Source: Candidatus Solirubrobacter pratensis (GTDB lineage Bacteria > Actinomycetota > Thermoleophilia > Solirubrobacterales > Solirubrobacteraceae). From it: a DNA stretch of 36,744 nt. Position 1 is the stretch's first letter. Every line of letters starts with the position of its first letter. The position numbers and the translations under genes were made by a program. This document shows positions 7,785 to 14,533 of this stretch, one piece after another. The notes under the pieces are model-generated. The model saw only the letters and a list, made by a program, of their open reading frames with translations, had not been told where the DNA came from and made no database searches. The stretch spans positions 1-36,744 of the forward strand of contig NZ_AUEK01000022.1 of assembly GCF_000425945.1 (NCBI RefSeq), read 5' to 3'.

Positions 7785-8863
7785 CCGTCATCGAACCCGA
7801 TCCCGTCGTGCAACTGCGCGAGCAGATGCGCGAGCGCCACCTGACCCCCCTCTGGGAGCTCGAGGGCGAGATCATGGGGGTGCGGCCGCACCCAGGCACG
7901 CGCCCGTGGCTGTGGCGGTGGAGTCAGCTGTACGCGATCGCCGAACGGGCGGGAGAGCTTGTCCCGATCGAACGCGGCGGCGACCGGCGCGCCATCGCGC
8001 TGAGCAACCCGGGCCAGGGCGGCATGCCCTACGCCACCTCGACGCTGTGGGCGGCGGTGCAGTGGCTCAACGGCCGCGAGGTGGCTCCCGCGCATCGCCA
8101 CACGTCGCAGGCGATCCGCTTCATCATCGATGGCGCCGGGTCGTACTCCACCGTGGAGGGCGACCGCGTCCAGCTCGAGCGCGGCGACCTCGTGCTGACG
8201 CCGCCCTGGACCTGGCATGACCACGGCAGTGACTCCGAGGAGCGCGCCGTGTGGATGGACGTCCTCGACATCCCGCTGAACAACTACCTGGACGCGCCGT
8301 TCTTCGAGCCGCATCCCGACGACAGCCAGAAGGTCACCGCCGCGCCCAACGCCTCGGTTCTCAAGTACGGCGTCGGACAGCTGCGTCCCGCTTGGGAGCC
8401 GCCCAGCCTCGGCCGGTCCCCGCTGCAGACATACAAGTGGTCGGACACCCGCCGGGCGCTCGACAACCTCGCGAAGGTCGCCGCCGATCCCTTCGACGAC
8501 GTCGTGCTCGAGTACACCAACCCGCACACGGGGGGCCCGGTCATGGCCACCTTCACCTGCTGGATGCAGCTGCTGCGCCCCGGTGTCCACACCCGCGCGC
8601 ATCGACACACCGGAAGCTCCGTGTACCTGGCGTACGAGGGCCGCGGTGCCACCGTCATCGAGGGGGTCCGCTTCTCGTGGACGGCCGGGGACATGTTCGT
8701 GATTCCGAGCTGGGCGACCCACGAGCACGTCAACGACGGGGCCGACCCGGCGTTGCTCTTCTCCGTCCACGACACGCCGCTGTTGAAGGCGGTGGATAAG
8801 TACCGCAGTGAGCCGCACGACTCGCCGGACGGGCGTCAGCGCGTGACCGGCGAGTTCAGCTGA
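7781..8863 (+). CDS. Gentisate 1,2-dioxygenase-like bicupin ring-cleavage dioxygenase
   Basis: The 360-residue protein has two cupin domains. The first holds the metal-binding HRH triad part in APAHRHTSQAIRF at about residue 104 and a further His in PPWTWHDHG. The second has a parallel AHRHTGSSVY at about residue 274 and WATHEHV later. Length and layout match gentisate, 1-hydroxy-2-naphthoate and salicylate 1,2-dioxygenases, Fe(II) enzymes that split rings bearing adjacent hydroxyl and carboxyl groups. AAGGAG at 7768-7773 lies seven bases before the ATG, which overlaps the LivM stop. The FAH-family protein at 11624-12481 would suit the last hydrolysis of the gentisate route. A maleylpyruvate isomerase is not seen in the window. 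The exact substrate cannot be decided. Confidence 0.87.
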   Translation: MTVIEPDPVVQLREQMRERHLTPLWELEGEIMGVRPHPGTRPWLWRWSQLYAIAERAGELVPIERGGDRRAIALSNPGQGGMPYATSTLWAAVQWLNGREVAPAHRHTSQAIRFIIDGAGSYSTVEGDRVQLERGDLVLTPPWTWHDHGSDSEERAVWMDVLDIPLNNYLDAPFFEPHPDDSQKVTAAPNASVLKYGVGQLRPAWEPPSLGRSPLQTYKWSDTRRALDNLAKVAADPFDDVVLEYTNPHTGGPVMATFTCWMQLLRPGVHTRAHRHTGSSVYLAYEGRGATVIEGVRFSWTAGDMFVIPSWATHEHVNDGADPALLFSVHDTPLLKAVDKYRSEPHDSPDGRQRVTGEFS

Positions 8864-8890
8864 ACACAACCCAAGAGGAGAGGATGTTCA

Positions 8891-9490
8891 ATGCACAAGA
8901 GCTCAGCGGTCAACCGCTGGCGTGCTCAGGTGACCCGGCATCGAGTCGCCTTCGCCCTGCTGGCCGGCTTTCTCGCCACCCACATCGCCACCATCACGGG
9001 CTACTGGTATCCGGTCTGGCACTGGCCGAAGATGGACTATGGCGTCCTCAACGGCATCATCCTCGTGCCCAAGGAGGACCCGACGACCCAGTTCGTCATC
9101 GGCATGATCGCCCACTACGGGACCGGGATGTGCTTCGCGCTCATCTTCGCATTCCTGATTCATCCGCTGCTGCCCGGGCCAAACAGCGTGCCGGCGAATG
9201 TGCTGAAGGCCCTCGGGTTCGGCATGGTGCTGGCGACCTTCGCCTGTCTGATGTGGATTCCCGGCAACTTCCCGCAACTGCACGCGGGCTTCTTCATGCA
9301 CAACCTCGGCTGGCAGACCATCGCCGCCACCTATCTCTGGCACGTGTTCTACGCGGTGCATCTCGGCGCGCTGTACTCGCCACTGCCCGAGGAGGCCGAG
9401 CCCGAGCCGGCGCCCAGCTTGATCCGCACCAGCGCGCTCGCCGACGGCAACGGCCACGCGTCCGCCCAACTGGCTGACGCCGTCAGCTGA
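8891..9490 (+). CDS. Small integral membrane protein of unknown function in the aromatic operon
   Basis: I do not recognise a named family. The 199-residue protein has four hydrophobic stretches, at about residues 18-37, 70-92, 106-125 and 140-160, and a hydrophilic C-terminal tail rich in Glu and Pro. Aromatic and histidine residues cluster near the membrane (GYWYPVWHWPKMDYG, ATYLWHVFYAVHLG), which could bind a metal, heme or aromatic ligand; this is speculation. AGGAGAGG at 8877-8884 supports ATG 8891 over the ATG at 8884, whose frame gives an arginine-rich product. It sits between the dioxygenase and aldehyde dehydrogenase genes and is probably co-transcribed, so a role in substrate or redox handling is plausible. 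Confidence 0.75.
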   Translation: MHKSSAVNRWRAQVTRHRVAFALLAGFLATHIATITGYWYPVWHWPKMDYGVLNGIILVPKEDPTTQFVIGMIAHYGTGMCFALIFAFLIHPLLPGPNSVPANVLKALGFGMVLATFACLMWIPGNFPQLHAGFFMHNLGWQTIAATYLWHVFYAVHLGALYSPLPEEAEPEPAPSLIRTSALADGNGHASAQLADAVS

Positions 9491-9503
9491 CAGGAGCGCG
9501 CAC

Positions 9504-10997
9504 ATGACCGAACCGATCGTGATCTCGCGCGACGCCACCGCCCGGGTGCTGCCCACGCACGCCGAGCACCTCATCGACGGCCACTGGCAGGGCTCGAGCA
9601 CCGTGTCGCAGTCGTTCAGCCCGGCGACCGGGGAGCCGCTGGGGACATTCGCCGATGGCGGTGCCCCCGAAGCGCGGGCCGCCATCGAGGCGGCGCGCCG
9701 CGCGTTCCGCGCCACTTCGTGGTCGCGCGACCGGCAGCTGCGCAGCCGGGCGCTCCTGCAGATGGCCGACCTGCTCGAGCGCCGGCGCGATCAGTTCATC
9801 CTCGGGCTGGCGCAAGAGAACGGCAAGCCGTTGGCCGAGGCCGGCCTGGAGATCGACCTCACGATCCCCAAGCTGCGCTACGCGGCCGCACTCGCGCTCA
9901 CCGACTCCGGACGGACCGCCGAGGTCGCCCCCGGCCTGTACGGGCAGACCCTGCGCCAGCCTGCGGGCGTGGCCGGCATCATCGTTCCGTGGAACTCGCC
10001 GGTCGTGCTCGTGGTGCGCTCGCTCGCGCCCGCCCTCGCGGCCGGGTGCACGAGCGCGGTGAAGATGCCGGGCCAGACGGCGCTCGTCAACGGCATGTTC
10101 GCCCAGTTGGTGGCGGACACCGACAGCTTGCCGGCCGGCGTGGTGAACATCTTCACCGAGTCGGGCAACGAGGGGGCACCGCGGCTCATTTCTTCGCCCG
10201 ACGTCGACGTCGTCTCCTACACGGGCTCCACGGGCGTGGGTCGCGTCATCATGCGCGAGGCCTCGGCGCGGTTGAAGCCGGTGTCGCTCGAGCTGGGCGG
10301 CAAGACGCCGAGCATCGTCTTCGACGATGCGGATCTCGAGGCGGTGGTGCCGACACTGGCCAAGTCGATCACCGTCTTCGCCGGGCAGTTCTGCATGACC
10401 GGCAGCCGCATCCTCGCGCAGCGCGGCATCGCCGACGAGCTGCGTGAACGCCTGCGCCAGGCGCTGGAGGCCGTCAAGGTCGGCCCGGGCGACGACCCGG
10501 GCTCCGACATGGGGCCGATGATCGACCAGGCCAACGTCGACCGCGTCGATGCGATCGTCGAGCGGGCGCTCGGCTACAGCACAGCGATCGTCCGCGGCGG
10601 CCGGCCGGACGACCCGGCGCTGGCGTCGGGGGCCTACTTCCGCCCGGCGCTGCTGGAGGTCGGCGACCCGAACGCCGAGATCGTCCAGCAGGAGGTGTTC
10701 GGGCCGGTGGCGACGTTCGAGGTATTCGACACCGAGCAGGACGCGATCAGCCTCGCCAACGCCACCGACTACGGTCTAGCCGCGGGGATCTGGACCCGTG
10801 ACGTCGACCGTCCGCTGCGCGTCGGGCGCGAGCTCGATGTGGGCACCGTGTGGACCAACACCTGGGCAGCCGTCGTCGACCAGTTCGAGGAGGGCGGCTT
10901 CAAGCAGAGCGGCGTAGGGCGCCTGAACGGCCTGCGCTCGCTCGAGGAGTTCCTCGAGATCAAGACGCTCCTGCACGCCGCGCCGGCGTCCGGGTAG
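9504..10997 (+). CDS. NAD(P)-dependent aldehyde dehydrogenase
   Basis: This 497-residue full-length aldehyde dehydrogenase has the general-base Glu in LELGGKTPSIVF at about residue 262. The catalytic Cys is in GQFCMTGSRI at about residue 297. The cofactor region has PWNSPVVLVVRSLAPALAAG and SYTGSTGVG, and the late motif QQEVFGPVATFEVF is normal. A ribosome site (CAGGAG, 9491-9495) lies nine bases before ATG. It is the last gene of the operon starting at 3133. With the aryl-alcohol dehydrogenase at 12605 it could take a benzylic alcohol through the aldehyde to the acid. Its stop lies 15 bases from the end of the convergent flavin reductase gene, with no strong terminator between them. Confidence 0.92.
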   Translation: MTEPIVISRDATARVLPTHAEHLIDGHWQGSSTVSQSFSPATGEPLGTFADGGAPEARAAIEAARRAFRATSWSRDRQLRSRALLQMADLLERRRDQFILGLAQENGKPLAEAGLEIDLTIPKLRYAAALALTDSGRTAEVAPGLYGQTLRQPAGVAGIIVPWNSPVVLVVRSLAPALAAGCTSAVKMPGQTALVNGMFAQLVADTDSLPAGVVNIFTESGNEGAPRLISSPDVDVVSYTGSTGVGRVIMREASARLKPVSLELGGKTPSIVFDDADLEAVVPTLAKSITVFAGQFCMTGSRILAQRGIADELRERLRQALEAVKVGPGDDPGSDMGPMIDQANVDRVDAIVERALGYSTAIVRGGRPDDPALASGAYFRPALLEVGDPNAEIVQQEVFGPVATFEVFDTEQDAISLANATDYGLAAGIWTRDVDRPLRVGRELDVGTVWTNTWAAVVDQFEEGGFKQSGVGRLNGLRSLEEFLEIKTLLHAAPASG

Positions 10998-11012
10998 CCG
11001 CCCTGGCGCGGC

Positions 11013-11627
11013 TCAGTGGCGGGACGGCCGGGGGAGGACGAACTGCTGCCGCGTGTGGGCCCACAGGTCGCCGCCCATCCGTCCCACCAGGTCAAGCGCC
11101 TCGGGACGGGGAAGGTAGTGCTCGTCGAGGACGTCGGCGAGCACGTGCACACGCAGCACCCGGCCGATCACGAGCGAGTTGCTCGGCTCGTCCGCGCCCA
11201 ACTCGATGATCTGATGGACACGGCACTCGAGCGCAGCCGGAGCCTGCTGGACCCGCGCCGGTGCCACGGTCTCAGAGGCGATCGGTGTGACACCGGCGAG
11301 ATCCCATTCGTCCACTTCGGGCCCGAGCTCGGCCGAGGTCGAGTTCGCCGTGTCAGCGAGGGACGCCGATACCAGGTTGACCACGAACTCGCCGGTCGCG
11401 CGGACGTTGGCCAGCGTGTCCTTGGGAATCCCCTGCCGGCTGCCAGGGCTCACGCCGACGGTCGGTGGGTTGAACGAGAAGGCGTTGAAGAACGAGAACG
11501 GCGCGAGGTTGCGTGTGCCATCGGACGCAACGGTCGAGACCCAGGCGATGGGGCGCGGGTAGATCAGCCCGTTGATCAGGTTGTTGCGCTGCCGGCGGTT
11601 GAGCAGCCGAGGGTCGAAGGAAGTCAC
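11013..11627 (-). CDS. Flavin reductase-like (FMN-binding split barrel) protein
   Basis: The 204-residue protein belongs to the DIM6/NTAB flavin reductase-like family. It begins LLNRRQRNNLINGLIYPRPI, followed by AWVSTVASDGTRNLAPFSFF, the usual flavin-binding start. GVSPGSRQGIPKDTLANVRATGEFVVNLV and LECRVHQIIELG are also characteristic. Such proteins reduce flavin with NAD(P)H for a partner monooxygenase or act on their own. The GTG start at 11627 overlaps the stop of the FAH-family gene upstream by four bases (GTGA), so the two are translated together. No flavin-diffusible two-component oxygenase is encoded next to it, so the partner is open. Confidence 0.87.
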   Translation of the reverse strand: MTSFDPRLLNRRQRNNLINGLIYPRPIAWVSTVASDGTRNLAPFSFFNAFSFNPPTVGVSPGSRQGIPKDTLANVRATGEFVVNLVSASLADTANSTSAELGPEVDEWDLAGVTPIASETVAPARVQQAPAALECRVHQIIELGADEPSNSLVIGRVLRVHVLADVLDEHYLPRPEALDLVGRMGGDLWAHTRQQFVLPRPSRH

Positions 11628-12481
11628 CGCTGCACCTCGGCGGCGAAGACGTTGCGCAGCGTGCCCAAGCCCGTGATCGAGACCTCGCAGATCTGGCCCG
11701 CCCGCAGATAGGGCGGAGGATCCATCGCGTCGGCCACGCCGCCGGGGGTCCCGGTGGCGATGATGTCACCCGGGCGCAGCGCGACGATCGTGGAGATGTC
11801 GGCCACGAGCCGCTCGAGCCCGAAGACCAGGTCGTCGATGCGCGCGTGCTGGCGGCGCTCCCCATCGACCGTGACCTCGAGCACGGCGCTGTCCAGGTCG
11901 GTGTCGTCGAGTGTGGTCAGCCACGGTCCGACGGGCGTCGAGCGCTCCCACGTCTTGCCGGCGAACCACTGCAGCGAGCGGCGCTGGTAGTCGCGCATGG
12001 TGACGTCGTTGATCACGCACACGCCGGCCACGGCGTCGACCGCCTGTGCGGCCGCGAGATCGCGTCCGCCGGCTCCGATGACGACGCCCAGCTCGCCTTC
12101 GTAGTCGACGTGCTCGGGCGCGGCGGCCGGCAGCTCGATGCTGGCGTACGGGTCCGTCAGCGCGCGCGGGAGCATCGAGAACAGCGTCGGCGACTGTGGA
12201 AGCTCGCGGCCCATCTCGCGGATGTGCGAGGCGTAGTTGAGGCCGACGGCGATGACGGCGCCGGGCTCGAGGATCGGTCGGCGAAGGTCGCCGTCCTGGA
12301 ACGGCGCGGCAGCGCGGACCAGCGCGGCCTCGGCATGCTCGCGCCACGGCTCCGGATCGGCCAGCAGCGCGCCGACGTCACGGAAGCGCGCCCCGGTCGC
12401 GTCCAGCACGGGGTGCGCCCCGGCGGTCGAGAGGGCGGCGGCGAACGTCCCGGAGCGGCTGTGAACGGTGGCGAGGCGCAT
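11624..12481 (-). CDS. Fumarylacetoacetate hydrolase-family protein (first copy)
   Basis: The 285-residue protein has the FAH catalytic fold in its C-terminal two thirds. VIAVGLNYASHIREMG gives the entry motif. EHVDYEGELGVVIG carries the metal-binding acids (D-x-E-x-E pattern). NDVTMRDYQRRSLQWFAGKTWERSTPVGPW is typical of this family, as is PGDIIATGTPGGVADA. Members hydrolyse C-C bonds of fumarylpyruvate, acylpyruvates or related ring-cleavage products. It could act on fumarylpyruvate from gentisate, fitting the dioxygenase at 7781. ATG 12481 is close to the dyad operator at 12495-12510, so expression is likely controlled by it. Confidence 0.9.
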   Translation of the reverse strand: MRLATVHSRSGTFAAALSTAGAHPVLDATGARFRDVGALLADPEPWREHAEAALVRAAAPFQDGDLRRPILEPGAVIAVGLNYASHIREMGRELPQSPTLFSMLPRALTDPYASIELPAAAPEHVDYEGELGVVIGAGGRDLAAAQAVDAVAGVCVINDVTMRDYQRRSLQWFAGKTWERSTPVGPWLTTLDDTDLDSAVLEVTVDGERRQHARIDDLVFGLERLVADISTIVALRPGDIIATGTPGGVADAMDPPPYLRAGQICEVSITGLGTLRNVFAAEVQR

Positions 12482-12493
12482 CGTCCCAGTATC

Positions 12494-12511
12494 GTTCGTT
12501 GTGCAACGAAC
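12494..12511 (-). promoter_or_regulatory. Dyad operator before the FAH/flavin reductase unit (copy 3)
   Basis: GTTCGTTG-TG-CAACGAAC has perfect 8-base arms. It lies 12 bases before the start of the FAH-family gene on the minus strand, a position suited to repression of that promoter. Confidence 0.75.
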
Positions 12512-12521
12512 ACCCGGCACC

Positions 12522-12540
12522 CGTTCCGGTACGCGGAACG
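12522..12540. promoter_or_regulatory. Additional inverted repeat between the two operators
   Basis: CGTTCCG (12522-12528) and CGGAACG (12534-12540) form 7-base arms around 5 bases. It sits midway in the divergent region and shares the CGTTC element but not the TTG-NN-CAA centre, so it may be a second protein's site or a weak half-site cluster. Confidence 0.35.
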
Positions 12541-12575
12541 AACGCGTCGCCACCTTCCGGCTCCCGCGCTTATCA

Positions 12576-12591
12576 TTCGTTGCGCAACGAG
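12576..12591 (+). promoter_or_regulatory. Dyad operator before the aryl-alcohol dehydrogenase gene (copy 4)
   Basis: TCGTTGCGCAACGA (12577-12590) is a perfect 14-base palindrome matching the other copies except in the centre. It ends 14 bases before the ATG at 12605. Confidence 0.75.
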
Positions 12592-12604
12592 CGAGTGGAG
12601 AACG

Positions 12605-13711
12605 ATGAAGATCACGGCCGCCGTAGTCGCCGAGAAGTCCGCGCCGTTCGAGCTTCGCGAACTCGAGCTCGAGGCCCCGCGTTCCGACGAGGTGCTCGTG
12701 CGCATCGTGGCCACCGGCATCTGCCAGACCGATCTGCACGTCCGAGATCAGGAATACCCCGTTCCCCTGCCGGCCGTGCTCGGCCACGAGGGGGCGGGCG
12801 TCGTGGAAGCGGTCGGAGCGGCCGTGAGCTCAGTCCGCCGCGGCGACCACGTCGTCCTCAGCTATCAGGCCTGCGGCCACTGCCGCCCCTGCCTTCAGGG
12901 CCGCTACCCCTATTGCCGGCGCGCCTTCGAGGCCAACTTCGGGTGTGCTCGGCTCGACGGGAGCGCCGGCCTGCACAACGGCGTGGGTCCCGACGTCCAC
13001 GGGCACTTCTTCGGCCAGTCGAGCTTCGCCACCTACTCCCTGGCCACCGAGCGCAACGTGGTCAAGGTGCCCCGCGACGTGCCGCTCGAACTGCTCGGAC
13101 CGTTGGGGTGCGGCCTGCAGACGGGAGCCGGCGCCGTGCTCAACTCGCTCAAAATCCCGGCCGGCGCGAGCCTCGCGGTATTCGGCTCCGGTGCCGTCGG
13201 TCTCGCCGCGATCATGGCCGCGAAGGCTGCCGGCGCGCACATGGTCGTCGCTGTCGACGTCAACCCCGCGAGGCTCGAGCTTGCCGGAGAGTTGGGCGCC
13301 AGCCACGTGCTCGACCCGCGCGGGGTCGACCTGCGTGACGCGCTCACCGCCATTGTCCCAGGCGGGCTGGACTTCGTCCTTGAGATCACCGCGCGCCCCG
13401 AGATGCTCAAGGCGGCCGTGGACGTCCTGGCGCCCCTGGGGACCGCCGCGCTGATCGGAGGCGCGCCGCAGGGCACGGAGGCTTCGGTCGACATGAACAC
13501 CCTCTTGTTCGGGCGAACCGTGCGCGGGATCATCCAGGGCGACTCCATCCCGCAGCTCTTCGTCCCGCAGCTGATCGAGATGTACCGCGCGGGCCGCTTC
13601 CCATTCGATCGCCTCGTGCGGTTCTACGAGCTCGAGCAGATCAACCAAGCCGTGGCGGACATGCGCCGCGGTGCCACCGTCAAGCCGATCCTTCGGGTGA
13701 GCGCGCCATGA
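12605..13711 (+). CDS. Zinc-dependent aryl/benzyl alcohol dehydrogenase (XylB-like)
   Basis: This 368-residue class III-like zinc alcohol dehydrogenase has the catalytic zinc ligands in TGICQTDLHV and LGHEGAGVVEAVG. The structural zinc lobe is visible as ACGHCRPCLQGRYPYC. The NAD site is GSGAVGLAAIMAAKAAGA at about residue 195, with the acidic VAVDVN after it. The insert FGQSSFATYSLATERNVVKV and the LGCGLQTGAGAVLNSLK segment resemble benzyl-alcohol dehydrogenases. It would oxidise an aromatic alcohol to the aldehyde, which the dehydrogenase at 9504 could oxidise further. Start ATG 12605 follows GTGGAG. An operator dyad lies just upstream. The MarR gene follows directly on the same strand. Confidence 0.9.
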   Translation: MKITAAVVAEKSAPFELRELELEAPRSDEVLVRIVATGICQTDLHVRDQEYPVPLPAVLGHEGAGVVEAVGAAVSSVRRGDHVVLSYQACGHCRPCLQGRYPYCRRAFEANFGCARLDGSAGLHNGVGPDVHGHFFGQSSFATYSLATERNVVKVPRDVPLELLGPLGCGLQTGAGAVLNSLKIPAGASLAVFGSGAVGLAAIMAAKAAGAHMVVAVDVNPARLELAGELGASHVLDPRGVDLRDALTAIVPGGLDFVLEITARPEMLKAAVDVLAPLGTAALIGGAPQGTEASVDMNTLLFGRTVRGIIQGDSIPQLFVPQLIEMYRAGRFPFDRLVRFYELEQINQAVADMRRGATVKPILRVSAP

Positions 13712-13743
13712 GCGGCGTTGGCGCGGGTCCGCCGGCTCGACTA

Positions 13744-13765
13744 CCGTTCGTCTCTCAACGAACGG
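13744..13765 (+). promoter_or_regulatory. Dyad operator before the MarR gene (copy 5, degenerate centre)
   Basis: CCGTTCGT (13744-13751) and ACGAACGG (13758-13765) are perfect 8-base arms around CTCTCA. The outer arms match the other copies, but the left TTG of the centre is lost. It argues for a translation start downstream of 13765. Confidence 0.6.
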
Positions 13766-13777
13766 AACGACGCCGCC

Positions 13778-14257
13778 TTGCCCAAAGCCTCCTCAGAGTC
13801 CCTCACCATCGGCGAGCTCGCCGCATGGCGCGGCTTCTTGCGTACGCATGCCCGGCTCCTGCGCCAGCTCGACCGTCAGCTGACCGAGGAGCAGGGTCTC
13901 GCCACGTCCAGCTACGAGGTGCTGCTGCGCCTGGCCGAGGCGCCGCGCGGAAGCATGCGCATGAAGGACATCGCCGACAGCCTGCTGCTCTCGCGCAGTG
14001 GTCTCTCGAGGGTCGTCGACGAGCTCGAGCGCAAGGGCTACGTCGCACGGCAACCCTGCGCGACGGACGCGCGAGGCACCGAGGCCGTGATCACCCGCAG
14101 CGGTCGCGGCGCGTTCCGCAAGGCCCAGAGCTCCCATCTGCGCAGCGTCCGCGCCGAGTTCCTCGGCAAGCTCAACGAGAAGCAGCTACGGGAGCTTGCC
14201 GACGTCTGGACGGCTGTGGGGCTCGCCGAGCAGCCCGACACCGACTACGGCACCTGA
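13778..14257 (+). CDS. MarR-family transcriptional regulator
   Basis: The protein has the MarR winged helix: YEVLLRLAEAPRGSMRMKDIADSLLLSRSGLSRVVDELERKGYV, followed by the wing with CATDARG and EAVITRSGRGAF. MarR proteins of this kind bind phenolic or other aromatic ligands and release short palindromes. TTG 13778 is preferred (159 residues) because the dyad operator ends 12 bases before it. A longer reading from TTG 13718 would place the operator inside the coding sequence. Neither start has a clear ribosome site. The gene follows the alcohol dehydrogenase and may be transcribed from that promoter too. Together with the IclR protein it is a candidate for the factor that binds the shared dyads. 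Confidence 0.85.
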   Translation: MPKASSESLTIGELAAWRGFLRTHARLLRQLDRQLTEEQGLATSSYEVLLRLAEAPRGSMRMKDIADSLLLSRSGLSRVVDELERKGYVARQPCATDARGTEAVITRSGRGAFRKAQSSHLRSVRAEFLGKLNEKQLRELADVWTAVGLAEQPDTDYGT

Positions 14258-14276
14258 AGCTCCGGCCGGCACCACG

Positions 14277-14533
14277 ATGAGCACGGGTCGAGGCGAGCGG
14301 ATCCGTGTCGGCATCATCGGCGCCAATCCGGATCGGGGCTGGGCGGCGCAGGCGCACATCCCCGCATTGACGTCGCTCTCAGACGACTTCGAGATCACGG
14401 CGCTGTCCACCAGCCGGCGCGAAGCGAGGGAACGCATTTCTGCCCGACGTTTGAAGACGCCGTCACGCGCCATCGGATGTTGAACGCGATCGAGACGGCC
14501 GCCGCGACCGGTCAGCGTCAAACGCTCGCTTGA
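14277..14533 (+). pseudogene. Gfo/Idh/MocA oxidoreductase, internally deleted
   Basis: The first part reads IRVGIIGANPDRGWAAQAHI, then PALTSLSDDFEITALSTSRREA, the N-terminal Rossmann half of a Gfo/Idh/MocA-type sugar oxidoreductase. After about 50 residues the homology jumps. In the next frame the sequence reads PTFEDAVTRHRMLNAIETAA and then ATGQRQTLA before a stop at 14533, the usual last 28 or so residues of the same family. About 300 middle residues are missing and the two ends are out of frame. This is the scar of a single internal deletion at about 14440-14450. The product cannot be functional. The reading ends exactly beside the stop of the minus-strand monooxygenase gene. Confidence 0.75.

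Noticed and set aside
8884..9477. Alternative frame starting at ATG 8884
   Set aside because: The product is Arg and His rich; the frame at 8891 gives a proper four-segment membrane protein with a better-placed ribosome site.
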